Below, piece after piece: positions 27,259 to 36,352 of a stretch of 36,470 bases of DNA; position 1 is the stretch's first letter; each line of letters starts with the position of its first letter. Location: assembly GCA_050251715.1 (NCBI GenBank), contig JBFWMG010000034.1:1-36470 (forward strand), written 5' to 3'. A program made the position numbers and the translations under genes. The notes under the pieces are model-generated. The model was not told where the DNA came from, did not search any database, and saw nothing but the letters and a program-made list of their open reading frames with translations. Origin of the DNA: JBFWMG01 sp050251715. Lineage in GTDB: Bacteria; Desulfobacterota; Desulfovibrionia; Desulfovibrionales; Desulfovibrionaceae.

Positions 27259-28695
27259 ATGGCCCACATCTTCACCGTCCGCGAGATAACCGGCGCGATC
27301 AAGCGCGTGCTGGAAGGGGAGTTCCCGTTCGTCTGGGTCAAGGGGCAGGTGTCCAGCCTGTCGCGGCCCGGTTCCGGGCATCTCTATTTTTCGCTCATGG
27401 ACGGCGAGGCGAGCCTGAACGTGGTCTGGTTCAAGGGCAGCCAGCGCACTGCGGACGCGGGCCACGACCCGCTCACCGGCGAGGTGGTGGAGCGTCCCGC
27501 CGCAAGCATTGCCGCCACCCTGGCCAACGGCCAGGAGATCATGTGCGGCGGCAGGCTCAACGTGTACCCGCCGCGCGGCCAGTACCAGCTGGTGGCCGAG
27601 GTGGTGCAGGACATGGGCCTTGGCCGCCTGTACCTGGAATTCGAGGCCATGAAGCGCGCCCTGGCCGCCAAGGGATACTTTGACCTGGAACGCAAGCGGC
27701 CGCTGCCGCCCCACCCGCGCCGCGTGGCGGTGGTCACCGCCCTGGCGGGCGCGGCTCTGCGCGATTTCCTGCGCATCGCGTCCGAGCGGGGATACGGCGC
27801 GCGCATCCGCATCCACCCCTGCCTGGTGCAGGGGGCGGATGCCCCGGCGCAGATCGCCGCCGCGCTGGACACGGTCAACGCCCAGGGCTGGGCCGACGTG
27901 GCCGTGGTCATCCGGGGCGGCGGCTCGCTGGAGGATTTGTGGGCTTTTAACACCGAACCCGTGGCCGACGCCGTGTTCCGTTGCGCCGTGCCCGTGGTGA
28001 GCGGCGTGGGCCATGAGGTGGATATTTCCATCACGGACCTGGTGGCCGACGTGCGCGCGGCCACGCCCAGCCACGCCGCGCAGATGCTCTGGCCCGAGCG
28101 CCGCCTGCTGGAGCAGGCCGTGGATGGGCTGGAAACCGATCTGCACGCGGCCTGGGGGCGCTTTTTCACCGCCCGGCGGCAGGCATTGGAATCCCTGGAA
28201 AAGGGGCTGGCCTGGCTTTCGCCCGCCGCGCGGCTGGGCAGGCTGGACGAGCAGTTCGCCGAGGCCCGGGAGCGGCTCGACCGCGCCGTGGGCCGGTATC
28301 TGGAGCGGCGCGAGGAAACCGTGGCCCGCGCCGGGCAGGCCGTGGCCTCGCTTTTTGGCGCGGCGCGGTTGCAGGGCAGGGCGGATGCGGTGGAGGCGCT
28401 GGCGGGCCGTCTGCTGCGGGCCGGAGGGCAATGCGCCGCCGACAGGGAACGCCGCCTGGATCTGCTGGCCGCCACCCTGGCGGGCCTCGATCCGCAACGG
28501 CCCCTGGAACGGGGCTACAGCCTCGTGTACGTACCAAAAAACAAGGCCTATCTGCGCAGCGCCGCCGATGTCGCGCCCGGCGACCGGTTGGACATCCACG
28601 TCAAGGACGGTACGGTGACCGCTGCCGTGGCCGGCCCCAAAGCGAAGACAAAACGTGCCGATGGCGCGGCGACCCAGGAGCTATTGCCGTTATGA
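27259..28695 (+). CDS. xseA: Exodeoxyribonuclease VII large subunit
   Basis: 478 aa. With XseB forms exonuclease VII, which degrades single-stranded DNA from both ends. N-terminal OB fold (VWVKGQVSSLSRPGSGHLYFSL), catalytic region with TALAGAALRDFLRI, VIRGGGSLEDLWAFN, SGVGHEVDISITDLVAD and RAATPSHAAQ, a long coiled-coil C-terminal region (about 285-400) and the tail LERGYSLV. The ATG at 27259 is chosen because GAGGAG lies just upstream. An in-frame ATG at 27193 would run through the terminator hairpin and has no SD. The stop overlaps the next gene (ATGA). Confidence 0.95.
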   Translation: MAHIFTVREITGAIKRVLEGEFPFVWVKGQVSSLSRPGSGHLYFSLMDGEASLNVVWFKGSQRTADAGHDPLTGEVVERPAASIAATLANGQEIMCGGRLNVYPPRGQYQLVAEVVQDMGLGRLYLEFEAMKRALAAKGYFDLERKRPLPPHPRRVAVVTALAGAALRDFLRIASERGYGARIRIHPCLVQGADAPAQIAAALDTVNAQGWADVAVVIRGGGSLEDLWAFNTEPVADAVFRCAVPVVSGVGHEVDISITDLVADVRAATPSHAAQMLWPERRLLEQAVDGLETDLHAAWGRFFTARRQALESLEKGLAWLSPAARLGRLDEQFAEARERLDRAVGRYLERREETVARAGQAVASLFGAARLQGRADAVEALAGRLLRAGGQCAADRERRLDLLAATLAGLDPQRPLERGYSLVYVPKNKAYLRSAADVAPGDRLDIHVKDGTVTAAVAGPKAKTKRADGAATQELLPL

Positions 28696-29615
28696 TACAG
28701 GGAGTGAAAGGATTCGTCGCGCTGTGCGTGGCCGTGTGCGTCATGGCCGTTGTGGCCGCGCCGCGCCGCGCCTTGGGAGGTGACCTTGTGGCTACCATGA
28801 ATGGCGTGACCATCAAGGCGCCGCGGACCGTATACGAGGGGCAGCCGTTTTTCGTGCGCATCACCTCGGAAAAAGCCCTCGACGCGGCGGAAATGGTCTG
28901 GCAGGAAAAGAGGGTTCCTCTTGACGTGGCCCCGGCTGCCGGAGGCGGGTGTGAGGCGGTCGCCCTGCTGGGCGTGGGGCTGCAACGGAACGCCACGTCG
29001 CAACCCCTGCGCGTGACCGCGCACGGGACGGCGGGCGACGCGGACATCGCCATGGTCGTGGCCGTGGCGCGCAAGAAATATCCCGAGCAAAAGCTCAATG
29101 TCGACGGCAAGTTCGTGGATCTGTCCGCCACGGATATGGCCCGGGCCACGGAAGAGAGGAAGTTGGTGGTCAAGGCGCTTGAGACCATCACGCCCAGGCG
29201 TTTCTGGCTGTGCCCGTTTGTGCGTCCGGTGCCGGGCGCGGTGACCAGCGACTACGGGCTGCGCCGCATTTACAACGGCCAACCGCGCAACCCGCACTCC
29301 GGCGTGGATTTTCGCGCCGCCATGGGATCGCCCGTGCATGCGGCGGCCGCGGGGCGGGTTGTGCTGCTGGGAGATTTCTTTTTTGGGGGCAACGAGGTTT
29401 TCATAGACCACGGCCAGGGCGTGGTTTCGGTCTACGTGCATATGTCCGAGGTGATGGTGAAGGACGGCCAGGAAGTGAAGGCGGGCGATGTGGTGGGGCT
29501 TGTAGGCTCCTCGGGCCGCGCCACGGGACCGCACCTGCATTTCGGCCTGAATGTGCTGCGCAACGCAATCGACCCCATGCCGCTGTTTGAACAGCGGTGC
29601 GGCGAACGGCAATAG
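28692..29615 (+). CDS. Exported M23-family peptidase (LytM/Peptidase_M23)
   Basis: 307 aa. Signal peptide or anchor about 1-29 (hydrophobic 8-22). The middle part (30-170) is beta-rich and of unknown fold. The M23 domain (about 178-300) has zinc ligands His202 and Asp206 (NPHSGVD) and His283 (GPHLHFG), with His250 (YVHMS) and His281 as catalytic candidates. All expected residues are present, so an active peptidoglycan endopeptidase is likely. Overlaps xseA by ATGA. AGGAG lies 11 nt upstream. xseB starts 9 bp after it. Confidence 0.92.
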   Translation: MIQGVKGFVALCVAVCVMAVVAAPRRALGGDLVATMNGVTIKAPRTVYEGQPFFVRITSEKALDAAEMVWQEKRVPLDVAPAAGGGCEAVALLGVGLQRNATSQPLRVTAHGTAGDADIAMVVAVARKKYPEQKLNVDGKFVDLSATDMARATEERKLVVKALETITPRRFWLCPFVRPVPGAVTSDYGLRRIYNGQPRNPHSGVDFRAAMGSPVHAAAAGRVVLLGDFFFGGNEVFIDHGQGVVSVYVHMSEVMVKDGQEVKAGDVVGLVGSSGRATGPHLHFGLNVLRNAIDPMPLFEQRCGERQ

Positions 29616-29624
29616 GGGACTGAT

Positions 29625-29897
29625 ATGACGGTTGCCAAGGAAATGGATTTTGAAAAACGGCTGAAGCGGTTGCAGACCGTGGTGGACCAGTTGGAGCAGG
29701 GCGACCTGCCCCTGGAAAAGGGCGTGGCCCTGTACAAGGAAGGCCTGGCCCTGGCCAAGGCGTGCCGCGACCAGTTGCAGGCCGCGCGCAACGAGATCGA
29801 GACGTGCGCGCGTGGCGTGCTGGAACCTTTCGAGCCCGAAGCGGAAGCGGAGGCGGAACAGGGAGATGACGGCGATGATGGACGCGGCGACGCTTAA
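29625..29897 (+). CDS. xseB: Exodeoxyribonuclease VII small subunit
   Basis: 90 aa. The helical core MDFEKRLKRLQTVVDQLEQG DLPLEKGVALYKEGLAL matches the family, followed by an acidic Glu/Asp/Ala/Gly tail (about 68-90). Its 3' end overlaps ispA by 23 nt. An in-frame ATG six codons in (MDFEKRL) is a possible alternative start, but its SD spacing is too short. Separated from xseA by the M23 peptidase gene. Confidence 0.93.
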   Translation: MTVAKEMDFEKRLKRLQTVVDQLEQGDLPLEKGVALYKEGLALAKACRDQLQAARNEIETCARGVLEPFEPEAEAEAEQGDDGDDGRGDA

Positions 29898-30786
29898 AAA
29901 GACGCTGGCCGGACTGGGCGGCGAAATCGAAGCCTGGCTCGCGGGCTCCCTGAAGGACCGCCACATCCCCGCCGGGCTGCTGGAAGCCATGGACTATAGT
30001 TTGCTTGGCGGCGGCAAGAGGCTGCGCCCGGCGCTGTGCCTGACCTTTGCCGAGCTGTTTGGCCTGCCCCGCGCCCAGGCCATGCCCTTTGCCGCGTCGC
30101 TGGAGATGATCCACACCTATTCCCTGATCCACGACGACCTGCCCGCCATGGACGACGACGACCTGCGCCGGGGACGGCCCTCCAACCACAAGATGTTTGG
30201 CGAGGCGCTGGCCATTCTGGCGGGCGACGGCCTGCTGACAGAGGCCTTTGTGACCATGGCCGCCACGGCGGCGGGCCTGGGCGGCGCCGTTCCGGCGGAC
30301 CGCGTGCTGGCCGCGCTGGCCGAGGCCGGATGCGCCGCGGGCGCGGCGGGCATGGTGGGCGGCCAGGCGTTGGACATGGCGTTTACGGGCCGCGACGACG
30401 TGGACCTGGACGCCCTGCGCCACATGCACGCCCTCAAGACCGGGGCGCTGCTGCGCACCGCCTGCCTCACCGGGGCCATCCTGGGCGGCGCGTCCGACGC
30501 CGACCTGGCCCGCGTGGCCGACTATGGGGCCAATGTGGGGTCGGCCTTCCAGATCGTGGACGATATTTTGGACGAGGTGGGCGACGAGGCTCAACTCGGC
30601 AAGCCCGTGGGCAGCGACCGCGAGCAGGGCAAGGTGACCTATCCGAGCCTCCTGGGCATAGACGCCTCCCGCCGCATGGCCGAGGACCGCGTGACCGCCG
30701 CGCTGGCGGCATTGGAACCCTATGTCGGCCCCCAGGCCGATTTCCTGCGGGGACTTGCCCGCTATATCGTGGACCGGGTGTCCTGA
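29875..30786 (+). CDS. ispA: Polyprenyl synthetase, farnesyl diphosphate synthase type
   Basis: 303 aa from the ATG at 29875 (GGGAG 9 nt upstream; ATGs at 29866 and 29878 are alternatives). Condenses IPP with DMAPP/GPP to short-chain prenyl diphosphates. First Asp-rich motif HDDLPAMDDDDLRRG (86-100) and second DDILDEVGD. GGGKRLRP (45-52) binds IPP. The residues before the first motif (IHTYSLIHDD) are those of E. coli IspA, which supports a C15 product. Followed by dxs after 44 bp. Confidence 0.94.
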   Translation: MMDAATLKKTLAGLGGEIEAWLAGSLKDRHIPAGLLEAMDYSLLGGGKRLRPALCLTFAELFGLPRAQAMPFAASLEMIHTYSLIHDDLPAMDDDDLRRGRPSNHKMFGEALAILAGDGLLTEAFVTMAATAAGLGGAVPADRVLAALAEAGCAAGAAGMVGGQALDMAFTGRDDVDLDALRHMHALKTGALLRTACLTGAILGGASDADLARVADYGANVGSAFQIVDDILDEVGDEAQLGKPVGSDREQGKVTYPSLLGIDASRRMAEDRVTAALAALEPYVGPQADFLRGLARYIVDRVS

Positions 30787-30830
30787 ACCCGCTTCGCAAA
30801 CCGGGCGCCCCGCGCGCCCCGGAACCGCTC

Positions 30831-32738
30831 ATGCCCGAAACACCGCAGACACACGGCCTGCTCGCCTCCCTTTCCTCGCCCGCCGAGGTGGCGGGGTTCT
30901 CCCTGGATGAGCTGGCGCAGCTGGCCCAGGAGCTACGCGAAACCATCATCGAGACGGTTTCCAAGAACGGCGGCCACCTTGCGCCCTCCCTGGGCGTCGT
31001 GGAGCTGACCCTGGCCATGCTCAACGTCTTCGATCCCCTGCGCGACAAGATCATCTGGGACGTGGGGCACCAGGCCTACGCCTACAAGCTTCTCACCAGC
31101 CGCCGCGACCGTTTTCACACCCTGCGCACCCTGGGAGGGGTGAGCGGCTTTCCCAAACGCAGCGAAAGTCCCTACGACCACTTTGGCGTGGGCCATTCGT
31201 CCACGTCCATTTCCGCCGCCCTGGGCATGGCCATGGCCCGCGACATCGAAGGCAAGGACAACCACGTGCTCGCGGTGATCGGCGACGGCTCCATGACCGC
31301 CGGGCTCGCCTTCGAAGGGCTCAACCAGGCGGGCGACATGGGCCGCAACCTCACCGTGGTGCTCAACGACAACGAAATGTCCATCTCCCACAACGTGGGC
31401 GCACTGTCCTCCTTCCTGTCCCGCCAGCTTTCCAACCGCTGGGTCGTGCGCATGAAGAAGGACATCGAAAAGATGCTCGGCCATATCCCCGGCCTGGGCG
31501 AGGAACTTATCAACTACGCCCGGCGCGGCGAGGGCTCGTTCAAAAGCTTTCTCACGCCCGGCGGCATGCTTTTCGAGGCGTTTCGCTTCAACTACATCGG
31601 CCCGGTGCCGGGCCACGACCTCAAGGCGCTCACCGAGACCTTTGCCCGCATCAAGGAACTGGACGGCCCGGTGCTGCTGCATGTGCTGACCAAGAAGGGC
31701 AAGGGATACGAACCCGCCGAAACCAACCCCACCTATTTCCACGGCGTGGGATGTTTTGAGCCGGAAACCGGCGAGGCGCTCAAGTACGGCGCGTGCTCGC
31801 TGCCCACCTATACCGAGGTCTTTGGCTCGACCCTGTGCGAGCTGGCCGCCGCCAACCCCAGCGTGGTGGCCATCACCGCCGCCATGCCCGAGGGCACGGG
31901 CCTGTCCTCGTTCGCCGAGCGCTTTCCCGACCGGTTCGTGGACGTGGGCATCTGCGAGCAGCACGCGGTCACCTTTGCCGCCGGACTGGCCACCCAGGGT
32001 TTGCGGCCGGTCGTGGCCGTGTATTCCACCTTCCTGCAACGCTCCTACGACCAGATCGTGCACGACGTCTGCCTGCAAAACCTGCCCGTGGTCTTTTGCC
32101 TGGACCGGGGCGGGCTGGTGGGCGAGGACGGCCCCACGCACCACGGCGCGTTCGACATCTCCTTTTTGCGCCACATCCCCAATCTGGTGGTCATGGCGCC
32201 CAAGGACGAGGGCGCGCTGCGCGACATGCTGCACACCGCGCTTGCCCACGACGGCCCGGTGGCCATCCGCTATCCGCGCGGCGTGGGTGTGGGCGTTCCC
32301 TTGGATACCCCTCCCGCGCTCCTGCCCCTGGGCCAGGGCGAACTGTTGCGCGAGGGCGCGGACGCGCTCATCATCGCCATCGGCAACCGCGTGCACCCGG
32401 CCCTGGCCGCCGCCGAGGCGCTGGCCGCCGAGCGCGGCGTGCAGGCAGCCGTGTTCAACGCCCGTTTTGCCAAGCCGCTGCCCGAGGCGCAGCTTCTTGA
32501 CCTGTGCACGCGGCACAGCCGCATCGTCATGGTCGAGGAAAACACCATCAGCGGCGGATTTTCCTCCGCTGTGCTGGAGCTGTTGGCGGACCGGGGCGCA
32601 CTGGCCGGCCAGCGCATCACGCGCCTGGGCCTGCCCGACGCCTTTGTGGAGCACGGCCCCCAGCGCGCCCTGCGCGCCAAGGTGGGCATAGACAGCCAGG
32701 GCATCCGCCGCGCCGTGGAGGCGCTGGTAGGGGAATAA
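30831..32738 (+). CDS. dxs: 1-deoxy-D-xylulose-5-phosphate synthase
   Basis: 635 aa, family length. Thiamine-diphosphate enzyme that joins pyruvate and glyceraldehyde 3-phosphate, the first MEP-pathway step. His80 (DVGHQAY), the ThDP motif GDGSMTAG (151-158) through Asn179/Asn181, and Glu376 (VGICEQHAV) for cofactor activation are all present, as are the transketolase pyrimidine-binding and C-terminal domains. The ATG at 30831 is chosen for GGAA 6 nt upstream and the family N-terminus. Last gene of the isoprenoid/exonuclease run. Confidence 0.96.
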   Translation: MPETPQTHGLLASLSSPAEVAGFSLDELAQLAQELRETIIETVSKNGGHLAPSLGVVELTLAMLNVFDPLRDKIIWDVGHQAYAYKLLTSRRDRFHTLRTLGGVSGFPKRSESPYDHFGVGHSSTSISAALGMAMARDIEGKDNHVLAVIGDGSMTAGLAFEGLNQAGDMGRNLTVVLNDNEMSISHNVGALSSFLSRQLSNRWVVRMKKDIEKMLGHIPGLGEELINYARRGEGSFKSFLTPGGMLFEAFRFNYIGPVPGHDLKALTETFARIKELDGPVLLHVLTKKGKGYEPAETNPTYFHGVGCFEPETGEALKYGACSLPTYTEVFGSTLCELAAANPSVVAITAAMPEGTGLSSFAERFPDRFVDVGICEQHAVTFAAGLATQGLRPVVAVYSTFLQRSYDQIVHDVCLQNLPVVFCLDRGGLVGEDGPTHHGAFDISFLRHIPNLVVMAPKDEGALRDMLHTALAHDGPVAIRYPRGVGVGVPLDTPPALLPLGQGELLREGADALIIAIGNRVHPALAAAEALAAERGVQAAVFNARFAKPLPEAQLLDLCTRHSRIVMVEENTISGGFSSAVLELLADRGALAGQRITRLGLPDAFVEHGPQRALRAKVGIDSQGIRRAVEALVGE

Positions 32739-32820
32739 GGCGCCGCCTCCCTCCCGTCCCCATGATGCGGGTCGGAGAGAACGGACGCGGTGGACGATGC
32801 GGTTACGGTTCTCGTTGGGA

Positions 32821-32870
32821 ACGAATGCGGAACGCCTGTCCGGCACCCCGGACAGGCGTTCCGCATTCGT
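32821..32870. terminator. Perfect 23-bp palindrome between convergent dxs and DUF3124 genes
   Basis: Arms 32821-32843 and 32848-32870 are exact reverse complements with a CACC loop. Neither side has a T run, so it is not a textbook intrinsic terminator. Its position between convergent genes suggests a transcript-end or RNA-stability role. Confidence 0.5.
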
Positions 32871-32886
32871 GTGGGAGATGGGGACG

Positions 32887-33345
32887 CTATTCCTCCAGCA
32901 CCCGGCCCTGGCGCACGAATGAGATGCCCAGGCCGGACTGGGTGCCGATCATCACCGCCTCCACCAGCGGCGCGTTCACCGGGGTTTCCGCCAGCCATTT
33001 CACGATGTAGTTCGCGCCGGAACCGCCCGATGTGTCTTGCGTCTGCACCATGAATTCCCGCGTCATCAGCGGCGCGAGGCTGATCGGCGACGGCAGCTCA
33101 CTGCGTACCATCTTGCCGTTTGTGTCATAGTATTCCACCGCCGTCAGCGTGAGCGAGTGGACCATATCCACGTTGCGCACGCTCAGCATGACCGAGAGGT
33201 TGAGAGGCCTGGACCTGGGCCCCTGGTAGATGTGGGAATAGCACGGCACATAGATGGTCTGCCCCCGCGATTTTGCCTGGACGCCCACGGGCAACAGCAG
33301 CAGAACCGCAAGAGCCAACGCCGCGATACGGTACGATCTGGTCAT
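32887..33345 (-). CDS. DUF3124 exported protein
   Basis: 152 aa. Signal peptide about 1-24 (ALALAVLLLLPVGVQA). The mature part begins KSRGQTIYVPCYSHIY and contains LNLSVMLSVRNVD, VEYYDTNGKMV and APLMTREFMV, the pattern of DUF3124 proteins with a beta-sandwich feel. A single cysteine lies in the mature part. Function unknown; probably periplasmic. GGGGAGGA lies 3 nt before the ATG. It follows the acyl-CoA ligase gene by 47 bp, with a small GC hairpin (33376-33390) between. Confidence 0.82.
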   Translation of the reverse strand: MTRSYRIAALALAVLLLLPVGVQAKSRGQTIYVPCYSHIYQGPRSRPLNLSVMLSVRNVDMVHSLTLTAVEYYDTNGKMVRSELPSPISLAPLMTREFMVQTQDTSGGSGANYIVKWLAETPVNAPLVEAVMIGTQSGLGISFVRQGRVLEE

Positions 33346-33392
33346 GATTCCTCCCCAAAAATGTGAGCCTGCAAAGCGGGCGTGGCCCGCCG

Positions 33393-35096
33393 TCAGTCGG
33401 TTTGCTTCCTGTCTTCCTCTTCCTTGAGCGCCCGGCGCAACACCTTGCCCACAATGCTCTTGGGCAGGTCGTCACGGAACTCCACCTGGCGCGGCACCTT
33501 GTAGTTGGCCAGCTTCTGGCGGCACCAGGCAATGACCTCGGGCCGCGTCAGCTCCTCGCCGGGCTTGACCACCACGAACGCCTTGAGACTCTCGCCCCGC
33601 GTGGGGTGCGACATGCCCACGCACACCGCCTCCAGCACCTTGGGGTGCGTGTGCAGCACCTCGTCTATCTCGCGCGGGTACACGTTGTATCCGCCGATGA
33701 TGACCATGTCCTTCTTGCGGTCCACTATGGTGAAATACCCCTGTTCGTCCATGACCGCGATGTCGCCCGTGTACAGCCAGCCGTTACGCAGCGCGCCAGC
33801 GGTCTCGTCCGGGCGGTTCCAGTACCCCCGCATCACCTGCGGCCCACGGATGACCAGTTCGCCCACCTTGCCCGGCGGCAGGGGGATGGACCCCACCTCC
33901 ATGTCCACGATGCGCGCCTCGGTGCCCGGCAGCGGCAGCCCGATGCCGCCCACCTTGCGTTCGCCGTGCAACGGGTTCAGGTGCGTCACGGGCGACGCCT
34001 CGGTCAACCCGTACCCCTCGGCGATGATCGCGCCCGTCTTCTCTTCGAACCGCCGCAAGATCTCCACGGGCATGGGCGCGGAGCCGGACACGCAATAGGT
34101 GAGCGACGACAGGTCGCGGTCCGCGATGCCCTTTTGCTGCATGAGCGAAATGTACACCGACGGCGCGCCCGGAAAGATGGTTGGCCTGAGCTTTTCGATG
34201 GCGTCCAGCAGATCCTGCGGCACATAGCGCGGGAAGGGCAGCATAGTGGCCGCCACCGCCGTGCCCAGCAGCAGGCACACGGTCAGCCCGTACACGTGGA
34301 AATAGGGCGGCAGACCCAGAAAAACCTCGGGCCGCCTGCCCAGGTCGTGCAGCATGGCGTGGCATTGCCGCACGTTGGCCACCATGTTGGCGTGCGTCAG
34401 CATCACGCCCTTGGACACGCCCGTGGTGCCGCCCGTGTACTGCAACAGCGCCAGCTCCCCCAGCGGGTCGGCCACGGGCTCGTTCACCCGCTCGCGCCCC
34501 CTGGCCAGCTCTTTCCAGGCAAGGACCGTGCGGTTGTCCAAAGGCACGTCGCGGGGCAGGCCGTCGCGCTGGGCCTTGAACCGGTACAGCAGGTTGAGGG
34601 GGAAGCCGAGGCAGTCTGAAACGCGTGTAATGATGAATTTTTCGACCGGAAGGCGATTCCGCAGCGGCGCAATGCGCGGCCACAGGTGGTCCAGCGTGAC
34701 CATGATGCGGCAATCCGCGTCCCCAAGCTGGTGCGTCAATTCCGATTCCATGTATAGCGGATTGGTCATGACCACCACGCCGCCCGCCTTGAGAATCGCC
34801 CAAAAGGTGATGATCGTCTGCGGCAGGTTGGGCAGCATGACCGATACCCGTTCGCCCCGCTTGAGCCCCAGACGGCGCAACGCGGCGGCCATGGCCTCGG
34901 CCCGCGCCCGCAGCGCGGCATAGGACATCTTCCAGTTGCGGAAGATGATGGCCGTGCGGCCCGGATACTCCTCGGCGGCCCGGTCCAGCAGCGCGTGCAG
35001 GGCCATGGGCTCGAACGCGAACGTGCGCGGCACCTCGGGATCGTAATATGCCAGCCACGGCTTGTCGCGGATGTCGTCCAGGGCAGGGGTGGTCAC
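33393..35096 (-). CDS. Long-chain fatty-acid--CoA ligase (AMP-binding family)
   Basis: 567 aa from a GTG at 35096, chosen because GGAGGA lies 6 nt upstream. An in-frame ATG 14 codons earlier has no SD. Activates fatty acids to acyl-CoA through an acyl-adenylate. P-loop YTGGTTGVSKG (220-230), then EGYGLTEASP, the YTGD motif followed by the hinge DRKKDMVIIGGYNVYP, and the C-terminal catalytic lysine in KSIVGKVLRR. Similar to FadD-type enzymes; chain length cannot be told from sequence. Divergent from the phosphodiesterase gene. Confidence 0.93.
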   Translation of the reverse strand: MTTPALDDIRDKPWLAYYDPEVPRTFAFEPMALHALLDRAAEEYPGRTAIIFRNWKMSYAALRARAEAMAAALRRLGLKRGERVSVMLPNLPQTIITFWAILKAGGVVVMTNPLYMESELTHQLGDADCRIMVTLDHLWPRIAPLRNRLPVEKFIITRVSDCLGFPLNLLYRFKAQRDGLPRDVPLDNRTVLAWKELARGRERVNEPVADPLGELALLQYTGGTTGVSKGVMLTHANMVANVRQCHAMLHDLGRRPEVFLGLPPYFHVYGLTVCLLLGTAVAATMLPFPRYVPQDLLDAIEKLRPTIFPGAPSVYISLMQQKGIADRDLSSLTYCVSGSAPMPVEILRRFEEKTGAIIAEGYGLTEASPVTHLNPLHGERKVGGIGLPLPGTEARIVDMEVGSIPLPPGKVGELVIRGPQVMRGYWNRPDETAGALRNGWLYTGDIAVMDEQGYFTIVDRKKDMVIIGGYNVYPREIDEVLHTHPKVLEAVCVGMSHPTRGESLKAFVVVKPGEELTRPEVIAWCRQKLANYKVPRQVEFRDDLPKSIVGKVLRRALKEEEDRKQTD

Positions 35097-35187
35097 GTCT
35101 TGTCCTCCAGGGGCGTGGCATGGCATGTATGGGAACACGTACTATGCCCCACACCCCACGGGTTCGTAAAGCCGTCTACGGAGAAGC

Positions 35188-35934
35188 ATGATGGATACCG
35201 CCTGCATGACCGCGCGCCCCTTTGCCCATCGTGGCCTGCACGACATGGCCCTGGGCCGCGCCGCCCGCGCCCCGGAAAATTCCCTGGCCGCCTTCGAGGC
35301 CGCCGTGCGCGCCGGATACGGCATCGAATGCGACGTCTGTCTCCTGGCCGACGGCGAAACCGCCGTATTCCATGACCTGACCCTCGACCGCCTCGCTGGC
35401 CGCCCCGAGCCTCTCTTCACCCACACCGCCTCGTCCGTGCGCGCCGTGCGCCTGCTCGACTCGGACCAGCGCATCCCCCTGTTGGCCGACCTGCTCGACC
35501 TCGTGGCGGGCCGCGTGCCCCTGTACATCGAACTGAAACCCCTGCGCTTTATCGGCCCCCTCGAACGCCGCGTGGCCGAACTGCTGCACGCCTATTCCGG
35601 CCCCTGCTTCGCCGCCTCCTTCAGTCCCGCCAGCCTCGGCTGGTTCAACCACAACGCTCCTGCCATCGCCCGCTGCCTCATCGCCTCCAACCACTGGCAG
35701 GGCGGCGTCATCCCGCCCACCCCGCGCCACAGGCTGCTTGCCAACCTGCGCATGCGGGCCGTGGCCGCACCCCACGCCATCGCCTACGACCTGCGCGGCC
35801 TGCCCAACCCTGCGGCGCTGCACGCACGCCGCGACGGCCTGCCGGTCCTCACCTGGACCGCGCGCAGCGAGACGGACTTGGATAAGGCGCGGCGGGTGGC
35901 GGACAACGTGGTGTTCGAGAACGTCACGCCGTAG
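35188..35934 (+). CDS. Glycerophosphodiester phosphodiesterase family protein
   Basis: 248 aa. The GDPD-type TIM barrel hydrolyses glycerophosphodiesters to glycerol 3-phosphate and an alcohol. FAHRG (His14, Arg15), APENSLAAFEAA, ECDV (Glu47, Asp49), HDLTLDRL (His62) and IELKP are the expected active-site motifs. No signal peptide, so cytoplasmic as in UgpQ-type enzymes. GGAG lies 4 nt before the ATG at 35188; a second ATG follows directly. Next to a fatty-acid activating gene on the opposite strand, which fits lipid turnover but proves no link. Confidence 0.9.
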   Translation: MMDTACMTARPFAHRGLHDMALGRAARAPENSLAAFEAAVRAGYGIECDVCLLADGETAVFHDLTLDRLAGRPEPLFTHTASSVRAVRLLDSDQRIPLLADLLDLVAGRVPLYIELKPLRFIGPLERRVAELLHAYSGPCFAASFSPASLGWFNHNAPAIARCLIASNHWQGGVIPPTPRHRLLANLRMRAVAAPHAIAYDLRGLPNPAALHARRDGLPVLTWTARSETDLDKARRVADNVVFENVTP

Positions 35935-35942
35935 CGGGGAGA

Positions 35943-36030
35943 AGAAACGGCAATGCCTCCGGCGGCCGGGGAAGGAACTTTTGAAAAAGTTCCTTCCCCG
36001 GACCCCATCCTCAAAACTTTTCAGGTTGGG
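35943..36030 (+). repeat. Desulfovibrio-type hairpin repeat
   Basis: Begins GAAACGGCAATGCC, the same tag as the repeats at 13.9 and 14.7 kb. A 16-bp perfect stem, CCGGGGAAGGAACTTT (35966-35981) with its complement (35986-36001), has a TGAA loop and is followed by GACCCCATCC and CAAAACTTTT. I recall very similar intergenic sequences from other Desulfovibrio genomes. Confidence 0.7.
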
Positions 36031-36352
36031 GGTAACGGTGGGATGGGCGAGGTCCGCTGATGCGGCAGACGTGGATGCGCCAAGGACGGTTGCGCCGGAG
36101 GCGCGCCATTGGCAACGGGGGAAGGGGGGAAAAGAAGCTATCCTGTTTGATAGACAGAAGATCAGCGTTGACTGGAAAGGTCAGGGGCATACATGGCGAG
36201 CGGGCGCGCAGGCTGATGAGAAAACGCCGTTCTATCCTGTTGAAGCCCACCGCACATTGTCAAATCCAAGCCGCCCCCAAGGAGATTGTGCCCCATGCAT
36301 CATCTTTTCAACCCGCAGTTTTTGGAAAGAGGTGAGAGAGGGGATGGGGGGT

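Noticed and set aside
25419..27341. Long antisense frame opposite proS
   Set aside because: It mirrors proS codon bias and has no recognisable motif.
30036..30830. In-frame extension of dxs upstream into ispA
   Set aside because: It reads the ispA gene out of frame. The ATG at 30831 gives a normal-length Dxs.
36060..36335. 91-codon frame in the terminal gap
   Set aside because: No SD, Arg-rich low-quality composition, and it runs through repeat-like sequence.
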